Part shown: positions 24,608 through 34,327 of the stretch, in pieces
How the letters are laid out: every line of letters starts with the position of its first letter
Position numbering within the stretch: position 1 is the stretch's first letter
Source: Peteryoungia algae
GTDB taxonomy: Bacteria; Pseudomonadota; Alphaproteobacteria; Rhizobiales; Rhizobiaceae
Assembly (NCBI RefSeq): GCF_030369675.1
Contig: NZ_CP128477.1
Span: forward strand, 1,426,001-1,490,000
Direction: 5' to 3'
Length of the DNA stretch: 64,000 nucleotides
Program-made: the position numbers and the translations under genes
Notes under the pieces: generated by a model
What the model saw: the letters and a program-made list of their open reading frames with translations, nothing else
The model's database searches: none
What the model was told of the DNA's origin: nothing

Positions 24608-26086
24608 ATGAAAGGTATCGCCAAAGCCGCGCTCAATTCCCTGCGACGGCCCGAACTGCTCGAGCACCGGGCGTTTTTGAATGGCGCCTGGATTGCGCGC
24701 GCCGACACCCTTCAGGTCACGGATCCCGCAACAGCAGAACATCTGGCCGACGTCGCGGCCTGCTCCCTCGAAGACGCCGATGCTGCGGTGCAGGCTGCCA
24801 CGCGGGCGTTTCAGACCTGGCGGGACACCCTGCCGCTGGAGCGCGGTCAGGTCCTGCGCACATGGGCAAAACTGATGCGCGAGAATGCAACGGACCTCGC
24901 CGTCATCATGACCGCAGAACAGGGCAAGCCACTGGCGGAGTCCGAAGGCGAGATTTCCTATGCCGCAAGTTTCCTCGACTGGTTTGCCGCTGAAGGCGAG
25001 CGTGCCTACGGTGAAACCATCCCCAGCCATCTGCCAGGAGGCCGTCTCTCGGTACAGATGCAGCCAGTCGGCGTCACTGTGGCCATCACGCCATGGAACT
25101 TCCCGTCTGCAATGATCACCCGCAAGGCCGGCGCAGCGCTCGCCGCGGGCTGCACCATGATCGTCAAACCTGCACCCGAAACACCGCTCTCGGCTCTGGC
25201 CTTGGCAAAACTCGCACAGGAAGCCGGCATGCCGGCGGGCGTCTTCCAGGTATTGACCGGCGAAGCGGCCCCACTCTCCCGCCGGTTGCTTGAACACAGG
25301 GAGGTTCGGGTTTTTTCCTTCACCGGCTCCACGGAAGTCGGGCGAATTCTGCTGACCCAATCCGCCCCCACGATCAAGAAGGCATCACTTGAACTGGGCG
25401 GCAATGCGCCGTTCATCCTGTTTGACGATGCCGATCTGACGGCAGCGGTTAAGGGATGCATGGGGGCAAAATTTGCCACTTCCGGGCAGGATTGCCTCGC
25501 GGCAAACCGCATTTACGTCCAGCGCAAGCTTTACGAGCACTTTGTCGAGGCCTTCGCCAGGGCGACATCGGAGCTCAAGGTCGGACATGGCCTTCAGCCG
25601 GATATCGACATCGGGCCGATGACGCGTCCTTCAGTGGCTGAGAAATGCCGAAAGCAGATCTCCCAGGCCCTGTCAGCCGGTGCCCGTCTAGTCTGCGGCG
25701 GACAGGACAGTCCTCTGGGCGGCAACTTCGTCATGCCGACGGTGCTGGCCGATGTCGCGGACGATATGATGATTGCAAGAGAAGAAACCTTCGGTCCTGT
25801 CGCGGCGATATTGCCGTTCGATAACGAAGACGAGGTACTCGCGCGGGCGAATGACACAGAAATGGGCCTGGCGGCCTACGTCTACACCGGCGATCTGGGC
25901 CGCGCCATGCGGCTCACGGACAGGCTCGAATACGGGATGGTCGCCGTCAACACGCCGAAATTCACCGGCGCGCCCATCCCCTTTGGTGGATGGAAGCAAT
26001 CCGGCCTGGGTCGTGAGGGCTCGCGTCACGGCCTCCTCGAATATCTCGAAGCAAAATATGTCTGCTTTGGAAATCTCGCTGCTTGA
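24608..26086 (+). CDS. ssd: NAD(P)-dependent semialdehyde dehydrogenase (ectoine pathway Ssd, GabD-like)
   Basis: A 492-aa aldehyde dehydrogenase. General base E262 in LELGGNAPF and nucleophile C296 in SGQDCLAANR are present, with a PWNFP block (cofactor pocket) near 162. Family members oxidise succinate semialdehyde; in ectoine loci this enzyme converts aspartate semialdehyde to aspartate. The RBS is a purine-rich GAAAGAGGGAGTG ahead of ATG 24608. It is followed after 14 bp by the class III aminotransferase that makes its substrate. The regulator gene upstream is divergent. Confidence 0.86.
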   Translation: MKGIAKAALNSLRRPELLEHRAFLNGAWIARADTLQVTDPATAEHLADVAACSLEDADAAVQAATRAFQTWRDTLPLERGQVLRTWAKLMRENATDLAVIMTAEQGKPLAESEGEISYAASFLDWFAAEGERAYGETIPSHLPGGRLSVQMQPVGVTVAITPWNFPSAMITRKAGAALAAGCTMIVKPAPETPLSALALAKLAQEAGMPAGVFQVLTGEAAPLSRRLLEHREVRVFSFTGSTEVGRILLTQSAPTIKKASLELGGNAPFILFDDADLTAAVKGCMGAKFATSGQDCLAANRIYVQRKLYEHFVEAFARATSELKVGHGLQPDIDIGPMTRPSVAEKCRKQISQALSAGARLVCGGQDSPLGGNFVMPTVLADVADDMMIAREETFGPVAAILPFDNEDEVLARANDTEMGLAAYVYTGDLGRAMRLTDRLEYGMVAVNTPKFTGAPIPFGGWKQSGLGREGSRHGLLEYLEAKYVCFGNLAA

Positions 26087-26100
26087 AAGGATGGACTGCC

Positions 26101-27504
26101 ATGAATGCCAAACTGAACCAGATCGCCGAGATGGATCGCAACTCGGTCCTGCACCCCTTCACCCAGCTCAAGGATTTTGCCAGCGGCAAGTTGGGAGATC
26201 CCACGATCGTCGAAACCGGCAAGGGCATACGCATCCAGGATGCCCATGGAAACCAACTGATCGACGGCTTTGCGGGGCTGTATTGTGTCAACGTCGGCTA
26301 TGGCCGGACCGAGGTGGCCGAAGCCATTTCCCGACAGGCCTATCGCCTCGCCTATTACCACTCCTATGCGGCTCATACGACCGATGAACTTGCAATTCTG
26401 TCCGACCGCCTTGTCAGGATGGCGCCGGGCAAAATGAGCAAGGTCTTTTACGGCATGTCGGGTTCCGATGCGAACGAGACCCAAGCCAAGCTCGTCTGGT
26501 ACTACAACAACCTTCGCGGCAAGCCGAACAAGAAGAAGATCATTTCCAGAGAACGCGGCTATCACGGGTGCAGCGTCGTGTCCGGATCCATGACCGGGAT
26601 GAGTTTCTATCACGACCACATGGACCTGCCGCGCGCCGGCATCCTGCATACCGGCGCACCGCATCACTATTGGGGCGCCGAAGCCGGGGAAACGGAACTC
26701 GAATTCTCGATACGTCGCGCAGGCGAACTTGAAGCTCTCATCCTGCGCGAGGATCCCGAAACGATCGGCGCCTTCATCGCTGAGCCCGTCCTGGGAACGG
26801 GTGGCATCACTCCGCCGCCTGAGGGCTATTGGCAGGAGGTTCAGAAGGTGCTGCGGAAATACGATATCCTGTTGATCGCTGACGAAGTCATTACCGGTTT
26901 CGGCCGGACCGGCTCGATGTTCGGATCCCAGCATTACAGTATCGAACCCGATCTCATCACAGTGGCCAAAGGCCTCACCTCCGCCTATTTCCCCCTCTCG
27001 GGCGCAATCATCGGAGAAAAGGTCTACAAGGTCATGGAAGAAGGAGCCGGTCGGGTTGGCGCCTTCTCCCATGGCTACACCTATTCGGGCCACCCGATCG
27101 GCGCGGCAGCTGCAAACGCGGTTCTCGACATCGTCGAAAAGGAGGATCTGCCGGGCAACGCCCGCAAGGTCGGCGCCTATTTCCAGGCGCAGCTGAAGGA
27201 AAAGTTTGCGCAACTTCCCATCGTCGGCGAGGTTCGCGGCGTCGGCCTGATGGGCGCCATTGAGTTCGTGGCAGACCGTGAACACAAGACACGTTTTGAC
27301 CCGTCCCTGTCGGTGGGTGCCCGTGTCTCCAAGGCTGCCCGGGCCCGCGGCTTGATTGCGCGCGCGATGCCGCATGGCGACATCCTGGGTTTTGCCCCTC
27401 CCCTCGTCACGACAAAGGAAGAGATCGACGAAATCATCGCCATTGCCGATTCCGCCGTGCGCTCCGTCATGGATGAACTGGTACAGGCTGGCGAAAGGAT
27501 CTGA
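26101..27504 (+). CDS. atf: Class III PLP aminotransferase (diaminobutyrate aminotransferase, Atf/DoeD type)
   Basis: A 467-aa fold type I omega-aminotransferase. K290 in VAKGLTSAYFPLSGA is the PLP lysine, with FIAEPVLG and LIADEVITGFGRTG before it. In ectoine catabolism it converts L-2,4-diaminobutyrate to aspartate beta-semialdehyde, feeding the dehydrogenase encoded just upstream. I chose the ATG at 26101 with AAAGGATGG ahead; a TTG at 26083 would overlap the preceding gene by 4 bp. A hairpin follows at 27572-27595. The family also includes beta-alanine:pyruvate transaminases, so the substrate rests on context. Confidence 0.84.
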   Translation: MNAKLNQIAEMDRNSVLHPFTQLKDFASGKLGDPTIVETGKGIRIQDAHGNQLIDGFAGLYCVNVGYGRTEVAEAISRQAYRLAYYHSYAAHTTDELAILSDRLVRMAPGKMSKVFYGMSGSDANETQAKLVWYYNNLRGKPNKKKIISRERGYHGCSVVSGSMTGMSFYHDHMDLPRAGILHTGAPHHYWGAEAGETELEFSIRRAGELEALILREDPETIGAFIAEPVLGTGGITPPPEGYWQEVQKVLRKYDILLIADEVITGFGRTGSMFGSQHYSIEPDLITVAKGLTSAYFPLSGAIIGEKVYKVMEEGAGRVGAFSHGYTYSGHPIGAAAANAVLDIVEKEDLPGNARKVGAYFQAQLKEKFAQLPIVGEVRGVGLMGAIEFVADREHKTRFDPSLSVGARVSKAARARGLIARAMPHGDILGFAPPLVTTKEEIDEIIAIADSAVRSVMDELVQAGERI

Positions 27505-27571
27505 CACACGATCGGTAAAACGCCCGTCGCCGACGGCACTGCAGGCAATCAACGCTGCAGAAGTGCGAAAA

Positions 27572-27595
27572 ATCCGAGGCGGTTCCGCCTCGGAT
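27572..27595 (+). terminator. Hairpin after the aminotransferase gene
   Basis: ATCCGAGGCGG and CCGCCTCGGAT form an 11-bp perfect stem separated by TT. An A-run precedes it, which reads as a T-run on the other strand, so it would work best in the minus direction; on the plus strand no T-run follows. Still, it separates the ssd-atf unit from the MocR regulator gene. Confidence 0.5.
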
Positions 27596-27668
27596 CCCAG
27601 CCGCTTCATTTCTGGAGCGAAGCGTGCATAATGTCATGAAATTTAAGTCGTCATAACGAGACAATTTC

Positions 27669-29117
27669 ATGCGTCAACAATCCAATCACTCCGCCCGCGA
27701 TCCGGTGACCGTTGCCAAGCCTGTGCTTTGGCGACCTCAGCTCGCGAAAAACAAAGGTGAGACGAAGCATGCTGCACTGACCGAACGCATCATCGCGGAT
27801 ATCGACGCAGGCATCCTCAAGCCGATGGACCGGATGCCGACGCATCGGGATCTCGCGCGCGACCTCGGCCTCTCCGTCCAGACCATCAGCCTGTCCTACA
27901 AGGAGGCAGAACGCCTCGGCTACCTGAGCGGCGAGATCGGACGCGGCACCTTCGTCAAGGCCCGGGTGACCGATCGCGCGGGCCGCATGATGCTCGATCA
28001 CAGGGCCAATGAGGTGCTCGATCTTTCCATCGTTCGTGGTGTCTATCTCGATGCCCACGAGAAGGCGTCGCGCGAAATACTCCGAGAGCTTTCAGAGGCT
28101 GACAATGCCAGTTTCATGAGGCCTTGCCGGCCGATCGCGGGGCTTGATCATCATCGGGAGACGGCGCGCGACTGGCTTCGAACACTGAACGTCGACACGA
28201 CGGGCGAACGCATCCTCATCACCAACGGTGCGGCCCATGGCATTTTTCTGGCCTTGAGCTGTATCGTTCGTCCCGGCGACATCGTCCTGTGCGAAAACCT
28301 GACCGATCACGGCATTATCGGACTGTCGAACGTCCTGGGATTCAGCCTCAAAGGATTACCCACAGACAGCGAAGGCATCCTGCCGGATGCATTTTCCGCC
28401 GCCTGTTCGGGCGGCGGCGTGCGGGCACTGGTCCTCATCCCGACGCTGAACAATCCGACAGGTCACGTGGCCGGCGCAGCGCGCAGGCGCGAAATTGCGG
28501 CAATCGCCGAGCAGTACGGCGTCTTTGTTGTCGAAGACGAAGTCTATCGGCCGTTGATCGAGGAAGACCTGCCCTCGATCTGCGACATGGTTCCGGACCT
28601 GGGTTTCTTCGTCACCAGCTTCACAAAGACAGTCCTCACCGGGCTGCGTGTCGGTTACCTTGTCGTGCCGCGCTCCTATTCCATCCGGGCGGCCTCCATC
28701 CTGCGCGTCACCAGCTGGAGCGGCACCTATCTCGCGGGTGAAATTGCAACACGCTGGGTCGAGAATGGCATGGCACGGCAATTGGTCGCCATCCAGCGCG
28801 AGGAGGCACGGAAGCGCCAGCAGGTGGCAGTCGATATTCTGGCGGATCACATCGCCTCCAGCCACCCGCTCTCGCTCTGCGCCTGGCTCAGGGTCCCTCC
28901 TCAGTGGACCGAGGACAGTCTCGTGCGTGCGCTTGCCAACCAGAATGTTGCCGTCACGCCGTCGGAACCTTTCATCGCCGGACCGGGTCATGGCGGCGGT
29001 ATCCGTATCTGTCTGGGCGGACGCCTGAACCAGACCAGCCTGACCAAAGCGCTGACCATCGTACGCCAGACATTCGATCAAATGCCCCCGGTTTACGACA
29101 TAGGCTCGATAGGATGA
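27669..29117 (+). CDS. enuR: MocR-type GntR/aminotransferase regulator (EnuR-like)
   Basis: A 482-aa regulator with a GntR winged helix at about 38-100 (ending GRGTFVKARV) joined to a class I aminotransferase-like domain. K320 in SFTKTVLTGLRVGY is the expected PLP-binding lysine, with VVEDEVYRP before it. EnuR, known from Ruegeria, represses ectoine uptake and catabolism genes and is relieved by pathway intermediates such as diaminobutyrate derivatives bound through PLP. The eutB gene starts 67 bp after its stop, so EnuR probably controls the eut-ehu operon. Annotated simply as PdhR/MocR in many genomes. Confidence 0.84.
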   Translation: MRQQSNHSARDPVTVAKPVLWRPQLAKNKGETKHAALTERIIADIDAGILKPMDRMPTHRDLARDLGLSVQTISLSYKEAERLGYLSGEIGRGTFVKARVTDRAGRMMLDHRANEVLDLSIVRGVYLDAHEKASREILRELSEADNASFMRPCRPIAGLDHHRETARDWLRTLNVDTTGERILITNGAAHGIFLALSCIVRPGDIVLCENLTDHGIIGLSNVLGFSLKGLPTDSEGILPDAFSAACSGGGVRALVLIPTLNNPTGHVAGAARRREIAAIAEQYGVFVVEDEVYRPLIEEDLPSICDMVPDLGFFVTSFTKTVLTGLRVGYLVVPRSYSIRAASILRVTSWSGTYLAGEIATRWVENGMARQLVAIQREEARKRQQVAVDILADHIASSHPLSLCAWLRVPPQWTEDSLVRALANQNVAVTPSEPFIAGPGHGGGIRICLGGRLNQTSLTKALTIVRQTFDQMPPVYDIGSIG

Positions 29118-29184
29118 CACGTCCTTCGGCAAACATTGAATCATTACAATATAACAATTGACATGATTTTGTTTCGCTCTCAAC
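29118..29184 (+). promoter_or_regulatory. AT-rich control region ahead of the eut-ehu operon
   Basis: The 67 bp between enuR and eutB are clearly AT-rich compared with the genes on both sides (CATTACAATATAACAATTGACA). A TTGACA is at 29158-29163 but lacks a good -10 at 17 bp. It is the obvious place for the eut operon promoter and an EnuR operator; the exact elements are not resolved. Confidence 0.4.
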
Positions 29185-30204
29185 ATGACAATCATGAAGA
29201 GCGAACCCCTGCCCCACACGGCCACCGCGGACACTCTGCCAGTGACATTGGCGGACATTCGCAATGCGTCGGCAAGGATAAACGGTCGCGTCGCACAGAC
29301 GCCGCTCATTCACTCAGGCGCCCTGTCTGACCATACCGGCCATCCGTTTCATCTGAAACTCGAAACGCGCCAGCCGATCGGAGCCTTCAAGCTGCGCGGG
29401 GCGATGAATGCCATCCTGTCTCTCGACGATGGTGAGCGCCGGCGTGGGCTCGTCACGGCGTCTACGGGAAATCATGGGCGGGCAGTTGCCTATGCGGCAC
29501 GTGAACTTGGCGTGCCAGCCATCGTCTGCATGTCCGCGCTCGTTCCGGCCAACAAGGTCGAAGCCATCCGCTCACTTGGCGCCGAAGTCCGCATCATCGG
29601 CGCCTCCCAGGACGATGCCCAGACGGAAGTCGAACGACTGGTCGAAACGCATGGTCTGACGGCAATCCCGCCTTTCGACAATGTGGATGTCGTCGCCGGC
29701 CAGGGAACGATCGGCCTTGAAATCCTCGAAGCCATCCCGGATCTGGGAACCGTGCTCGTGCCCCTGTCCGGAGGTGGGCTTGCCGGCGGCATCGCCGTAG
29801 CCGTCAAGGCCTTGCGGCCTCAGACGCGCCTCGTCGGCATCTCCATGGAACGCGGGGCTGCGATGAATGCGTCGATCGCCGCCGGACGACCGGTGGCAGT
29901 CCGCGAAGAACAAACCCTGGCCGATTCCCTGGGCGGCGGCGTCGGCCTCTCGAACCACGTCACCTTTACGCTCTGCAGCAACCTCCTGGATGACGTCATT
30001 CTTCTGAGCGAAGGCGAAATCGCCGAAGGAATTCGCCACGCCTGGCGCGAGGAAGGCGAGATGGTCGAGGGCGCCGGAGCGGTCGGCATTGCCGCCATTC
30101 TGGCCGGGAAGGTCGAACTGTCCGGCCCCACCGTCGCCATCGTGTCAGGCGGCAACATCGATCCGGCGCTCCACCGGAGTATAACAGAAGGGGCAGACGC
30201 ATGA
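29185..30204 (+). CDS. eutB: Hydroxyectoine utilisation dehydratase EutB (threonine dehydratase family)
   Basis: A 339-aa fold type II PLP enzyme. K69 in GAFKLRGAMNA is the PLP lysine; ASTGNHGRAVAYAA and the glycine-rich PLSGGGLAGG phosphate-binding loop follow. In hydroxyectoine breakdown EutB, with EutA and EutC, converts the hydroxyectoine-derived skeleton to an ectoine-pathway intermediate. The identification rests on its linkage to eutC, eutD and eutE; alone it would be called a threonine/serine dehydratase. Its stop overlaps eutC by 4 bp. eutA, usually upstream, is absent. Confidence 0.84.
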   Translation: MTIMKSEPLPHTATADTLPVTLADIRNASARINGRVAQTPLIHSGALSDHTGHPFHLKLETRQPIGAFKLRGAMNAILSLDDGERRRGLVTASTGNHGRAVAYAARELGVPAIVCMSALVPANKVEAIRSLGAEVRIIGASQDDAQTEVERLVETHGLTAIPPFDNVDVVAGQGTIGLEILEAIPDLGTVLVPLSGGGLAGGIAVAVKALRPQTRLVGISMERGAAMNASIAAGRPVAVREEQTLADSLGGGVGLSNHVTFTLCSNLLDDVILLSEGEIAEGIRHAWREEGEMVEGAGAVGIAAILAGKVELSGPTVAIVSGGNIDPALHRSITEGADA

Positions 30205-31214
30205 GCCGCATCGCGATCCTGACGGAGAGTGACCTGCGAGCGGTTGTCCAGCTGGACGCATCCGCGGTCGACTGTATCGAGCGCGCATTTGCAGCGCTTT
30301 CCACCCAAGACGTCGCAATGCCCCCGATCTTGCGGCTCGACATCCCCCAGTTCCGCGGCGAGGTCGACGTCAAGACAGCCTATGTGCCCGGATTTGACGG
30401 TTTTGCGATCAAGGTCAGCCCAGGCTTCTTCGACAATCCCAAGCTGGGTCTGCCAAGCCTCAACGGACTGATGATCCTCTTCAGCGCCAGAACAGGCTTG
30501 GTCGAGGCGCTTCTGCTCGACAATGGTTATCTCACCGATGTGCGCACGGCTGCGGCCGGCGCAGTTGCCGCGCGGCATCTGTCGCGTCGGGACGCCTCCG
30601 TCGCCGCAATTTTCGGTGCAGGCATGCAGGCACAACTCCAGCTTCAGGCATTGACGCTGGTCCGTCCGCTAAGGTCAGCACGGATCTGGGCGCGCGACCT
30701 TGCAAAAGCGCGCAAGCTCGCCGGCGAGTTCACCAGCAGGCATGGCATTGACGTGACGGCCGTGGATGACCCACGGGAGGCAGCGCGCAATGCCGATATC
30801 ATCGTCACGACGACGCCTGCCGAAGAGCCGGTTCTGCGGGCAGACTGGCTGGAACCCGGTCAGCATCTGACGGCGATGGGATCCGATGCCGAACACAAGA
30901 ACGAGATCGATCCGGCCGTATTCGCCAAAGCCAGATACATCGCCGATCGTATCACCCAGACACGCATTCTCGGCGAATTGCACCACGCCATAAGGGCCGG
31001 AGCAGTTGCGGCAAATCAGCATTTCGACGAACTCGGCGCTGTCATCGCCGGCAAGGTGCCCGGCAGAACGAGCGCCGAAGAAATAACCTTCGCGGATCTG
31101 ACGGGCACGGGCGTTCAGGACACGGCCATTGCCAATCTGGCCGCTCACCGCGCGCGGGAGGCCGGTATCGGCCAGACAATCGACAACAAAATCAACAAGG
31201 GAGACGCCGCGTGA
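30201..31214 (+). CDS. eutC: Hydroxyectoine utilisation protein EutC (ornithine cyclodeaminase/mu-crystallin family)
   Basis: A 337-aa NAD-binding protein. IFGAGMQAQLQLQAL near 136 is the dinucleotide motif of the ornithine cyclodeaminase/alanine dehydrogenase family, and KVSPGFFDNP near 72 holds the conserved substrate lysine. It probably catalyses a reductive or deaminating step that turns hydroxyectoine degradation products into ectoine-pathway intermediates, together with EutB. Overlaps of 4 bp on both sides (ATGA with eutB, GTGA with eutD) show tight operon coupling. Confidence 0.83.
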   Translation: MSRIAILTESDLRAVVQLDASAVDCIERAFAALSTQDVAMPPILRLDIPQFRGEVDVKTAYVPGFDGFAIKVSPGFFDNPKLGLPSLNGLMILFSARTGLVEALLLDNGYLTDVRTAAAGAVAARHLSRRDASVAAIFGAGMQAQLQLQALTLVRPLRSARIWARDLAKARKLAGEFTSRHGIDVTAVDDPREAARNADIIVTTTPAEEPVLRADWLEPGQHLTAMGSDAEHKNEIDPAVFAKARYIADRITQTRILGELHHAIRAGAVAANQHFDELGAVIAGKVPGRTSAEEITFADLTGTGVQDTAIANLAAHRAREAGIGQTIDNKINKGDAA

Positions 31215-32389
31215 GCGTGACGCTGAACTTTACGCGCGAGGAGTATGCCGAGCGCCTTTCCAAAACCCGTCATGCCATGGAAGCGGCGCAGATCGATCTT
31301 CTGATCATCACCGACCCGTCCAACATGCATTGGCTGACGGGATATGACGGCTGGTCCTTCTACGTGCATCAATGCGTACTCGTTCCGCCGAGCGGAGAGC
31401 CGATCTGGTATGGCCGCAAGCAGGACGCCAATGGCGCCAAGCGCACCGCCTATCTCGACCACGCTAACATCATCGGCTACCCGGATCACTACGTGCAGTC
31501 GACCGAGCGTCACCCGATGGATCTGCTGTCGCAGATCATCGACGAGCGCAAGTGGTCGAACCTCACCGTGGGCGTCGAGATGGACAACTACTACTTCTCG
31601 GCTGCCGCCTTCGCGTCCTTGCAAAAGCACCTGCCCAATGCCCGCTTCAAGGATGCCGCAGGTCTCGTCAACTGGCAGCGCTCCATCAAGAGCCCGACCG
31701 AACTCGACTACATGCGCAAGGCCGGCAAGATCGTCGAACTGATGCACAAGCGGATCGTCGACACCATAGAGCCCGGCATGCGCAAATGTGATCTGGTCGC
31801 CGAGATCTATGACGCCGGCATTCGCGGCACCTCCGAGTTTGGCGGAGATTACCCGGCCATCGTGCCGCTCCTGCCATCCGGCGCAGACGCATCCGCGCCT
31901 CATCTGACATGGGATGACAAACCCATGCGCCTTGGCGAGGGGACGTTCTTCGAGATCGCCGGCGCCTACAAGCGTTATCATTGCCCGCTCTCGCGGACTG
32001 TTTTTCTGGGCAAGCCGACACAGGCCTTTCTCGATGCCGAAAAGGCGACCCTGGAAGGCATGGAGGCCGGACTGGCGGCGGCAAGACCCGGCAACACATG
32101 CGAAGACATCGCCAATGCCTTCTTTGCCGTCCTGAAGAAATACGGGATCATCAAGGACAACCGGACCGGCTATCCCATCGGCCTCTCCTATCCGCCGGAT
32201 TGGGGCGAACGCACCATGAGCCTGCGCCCCGGCGATCGCACCGAGCTGAAGCCAGGCATGACGTTCCATTTCATGACAGGGCTGTGGCTGGAGGATATGG
32301 GGCTCGAAATCACGGAAAGCATCGCGATCACTGAAACAGGTGTCGAATGTCTTTCGAATGTTCCGCGACAGTTGTTCGTGAAGGGCTGA
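31211..32389 (+). CDS. eutD: Ectoine hydrolase EutD/DoeA (M24 peptidase-like)
   Basis: A 392-aa protein of the creatinase/prolidase (pita-bread) fold; start GTG at 31211. It opens the ectoine ring to N-acetyl-L-2,4-diaminobutyrate. The N-terminal domain carries PSNMHWLTGYDGWSFY, and the C-terminal domain the GTFFEIAGAYKRYHCPLSR segment with the conserved His. The residue pattern does not show the full five-ligand metal set of true M24 peptidases, consistent with known ectoine hydrolases. It is followed directly by eutE. Confidence 0.88.
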   Translation: MSVTLNFTREEYAERLSKTRHAMEAAQIDLLIITDPSNMHWLTGYDGWSFYVHQCVLVPPSGEPIWYGRKQDANGAKRTAYLDHANIIGYPDHYVQSTERHPMDLLSQIIDERKWSNLTVGVEMDNYYFSAAAFASLQKHLPNARFKDAAGLVNWQRSIKSPTELDYMRKAGKIVELMHKRIVDTIEPGMRKCDLVAEIYDAGIRGTSEFGGDYPAIVPLLPSGADASAPHLTWDDKPMRLGEGTFFEIAGAYKRYHCPLSRTVFLGKPTQAFLDAEKATLEGMEAGLAAARPGNTCEDIANAFFAVLKKYGIIKDNRTGYPIGLSYPPDWGERTMSLRPGDRTELKPGMTFHFMTGLWLEDMGLEITESIAITETGVECLSNVPRQLFVKG

Positions 32390-33412
32390 ATGATGTTGAC
32401 CGGTCTGTCCCGCCCCTCCCCGATTAGCCCTTCCGTCGACTTCGACTCCATGGGCGTACAACACGGTCATCTGCGCCTGCCCTACAGCCGCGACGACAGC
32501 GCCTGGGGTTCGGTGATGATCCCCATCTGCGTCATTGCCAACGGCGATGGACCGACCGCCCTTCTCACCGGAGCCAATCACGGTGACGAATACGAAGGCC
32601 CCGCGGCTCTCTTCGAATTGGCACAGGCGCTGGATCCAGCCGACGTGAGTGGACGTGTCATCATCGTTCCGGCGCTGAACTATCCTGCCTTTCGCGCCGG
32701 CACACGAACCTCTCCGATCGATCGGGGAAATCTAAATCGCAGCTTTCCGGGCCGCCCGGATGGCTCCGTGACGGAAAAGATCGCCGACTACGTGACCCGC
32801 TATCTGGCACCACTCGCCGACTTCGTCCTCGATTTCCATTCGGGCGGCAAGACGCTCGATTTTCTGCCATACGCTGCGGCACACGAACTGCCTGACAAAA
32901 CCCAGGAGGCGCGATGTTTCGATGCCGTGGCCGCGTTTTCCGCGCCCTACTCCATGAAGATGCTGGAAATCGATGCGGTCGGCATGCTCGACACGACCGT
33001 CGAGGATATGGGCAAGGTATTCGTCACGACGGAGCTCGGCGGCGCCGGTACGGCAAGTGCCCGATCCATCCAGATCGCCCGAAAGGGCATCCTCAACCTG
33101 TTGAGCCACGCGGGCATCCTGCCCGGCGCTCCAGACGTGCAGTCCACCCAGTGGTTGGACATGCCATCGAGCGATTGCTTCGCCTTCGCCGAGGACGACG
33201 GTCTTGTCGCCTTTGTGCGTGACCTCGGCGAGACCGTCACAGCCGGCGAAACCATTGCCCGGGTCTACCCCGTGGGCAAGACCGGCATCACCCCGATCGA
33301 CTACCGAGCCGCCATGGATGGCGTGCTTGCGGCACGACACGTGCCCGGCCTGATCAAGGCCGGCGACTGCCTTTCCGTCATCGCCACGGTGACGGGAGAA
33401 CCTGCCCGGTAA
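32390..33412 (+). CDS. eutE: N-acetyl-L-2,4-diaminobutyrate deacetylase EutE/DoeB
   Basis: A 340-aa zinc deacetylase of the succinylglutamate desuccinylase/aspartoacylase family. Zinc motif GANHGDEYEGP (His...Glu) is near residue 62, and DFHSGG near 145 supplies the third ligand. It releases acetate from the EutD product, giving diaminobutyrate for the aminotransferase encoded at 26101. It starts immediately after the eutD stop with two ATGs in tandem and AAGGG upstream; the second, at 32393, has slightly better spacing. The gene lies 56 bp before ehuB. Confidence 0.88.
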   Translation: MMLTGLSRPSPISPSVDFDSMGVQHGHLRLPYSRDDSAWGSVMIPICVIANGDGPTALLTGANHGDEYEGPAALFELAQALDPADVSGRVIIVPALNYPAFRAGTRTSPIDRGNLNRSFPGRPDGSVTEKIADYVTRYLAPLADFVLDFHSGGKTLDFLPYAAAHELPDKTQEARCFDAVAAFSAPYSMKMLEIDAVGMLDTTVEDMGKVFVTTELGGAGTASARSIQIARKGILNLLSHAGILPGAPDVQSTQWLDMPSSDCFAFAEDDGLVAFVRDLGETVTAGETIARVYPVGKTGITPIDYRAAMDGVLAARHVPGLIKAGDCLSVIATVTGEPAR

Positions 33413-33468
33413 ACCGGCACAAGAACCGAACCGGACAGGCAAAAACAATGAACCAGAGGAGAATTCAG

Positions 33469-34320
33469 ATGCACATCACAAAGATCACCGGACTTTCCGC
33501 TCTCGCCCTCGCCGTTTCGCTCACATCGGCGGGCGCTCTCACCCTCGAAGAAGTCAAGGAGCAGGGCTACATTCGTGCAGCCACGGCCAATGAAGTGCCC
33601 TATTCCTACATGCAGCCGGACGGCACATCCGCGGGCATCGGCCCGGATGTCGCGAATGCCGTATTGAAAAAGATCGGCATCGAAGAGGTCAACTGGACGG
33701 TGACGCCCTTCGGCACGCTGATCCCGGGCCTCAAGGCGCGCCGTTTCGATTTCGCTGCGGCCGAACAGAACATTTCGCCTGAACGCTGCAAGCAGGTTTC
33801 CTTCACCGAACCGAACTCGTCTTATGGCGAAGGACTTCTGGTAAAGAAGGGCAACCCCAAGGGTCTGACAACCTATGCCGACATCGCCAAGGATCCGTCG
33901 CTGAAGGTCGCCGTCGTCTCGGGTGCAAACAACGTCGACTTTCTTCGGGCCGTCGGGGTGAAGGACGACCAGATCGTCTTCATTCCGGCCAATGCCGATG
34001 CAATCCCGACGGTGGAGAGCCGGGTGGATGCCTATGCCGCCACGGAGCTGACCGTATCGGAGCTCGCCAAGGATCAGGCGAATGTCGAGCAGGTCGCCCC
34101 TTTCGAAGACCCGATCGTCAATGATGCACCGGTGCGCAACTACGGCGGCTTCGCATTCCGGCCGGAAGACGAGGAATTGCGCAACGCCTTCAACGCTGCC
34201 CTTGTCGAGTTCCGCAAGACGGACGACTACAAGGCGATCCTTGCAAAATATGGCGTTTCCGAAGCGAGCATCGCAGCTGCTGCGGAAAAGAACGTCGCCG
34301 ATCTTTGCGCCGGCAAATAA
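33469..34320 (+). CDS. ehuB: Ectoine/hydroxyectoine ABC transporter substrate-binding protein EhuB
   Basis: A 283-aa periplasmic binding protein of the polar amino acid family (SBP_bac_3). A signal peptide is evident (basic start, hydrophobic stretch LSALALAVSLTSAGA and cleavage near residue 23). YIRAATANEVPYSY and the GTLIPGLKARRFD region are family hallmarks. The ATG at 33469 has GAGGAGA 7 bp upstream and begins right before the signal peptide; a start at 33448 is less likely. EhuB delivers ectoines to EhuCD. A stable hairpin follows the stop. Confidence 0.9.
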   Translation: MHITKITGLSALALAVSLTSAGALTLEEVKEQGYIRAATANEVPYSYMQPDGTSAGIGPDVANAVLKKIGIEEVNWTVTPFGTLIPGLKARRFDFAAAEQNISPERCKQVSFTEPNSSYGEGLLVKKGNPKGLTTYADIAKDPSLKVAVVSGANNVDFLRAVGVKDDQIVFIPANADAIPTVESRVDAYAATELTVSELAKDQANVEQVAPFEDPIVNDAPVRNYGGFAFRPEDEELRNAFNAALVEFRKTDDYKAILAKYGVSEASIAAAAEKNVADLCAGK

Positions 34321-34327
34321 TGCTGGA

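Noticed and set aside
26026-27609. 527-aa minus-strand reading frame
   Set aside because: Antisense of the class III aminotransferase, which has a complete PLP site.
31145-32581. 478-aa minus-strand reading frame
   Set aside because: Antisense of eutD and part of eutE.
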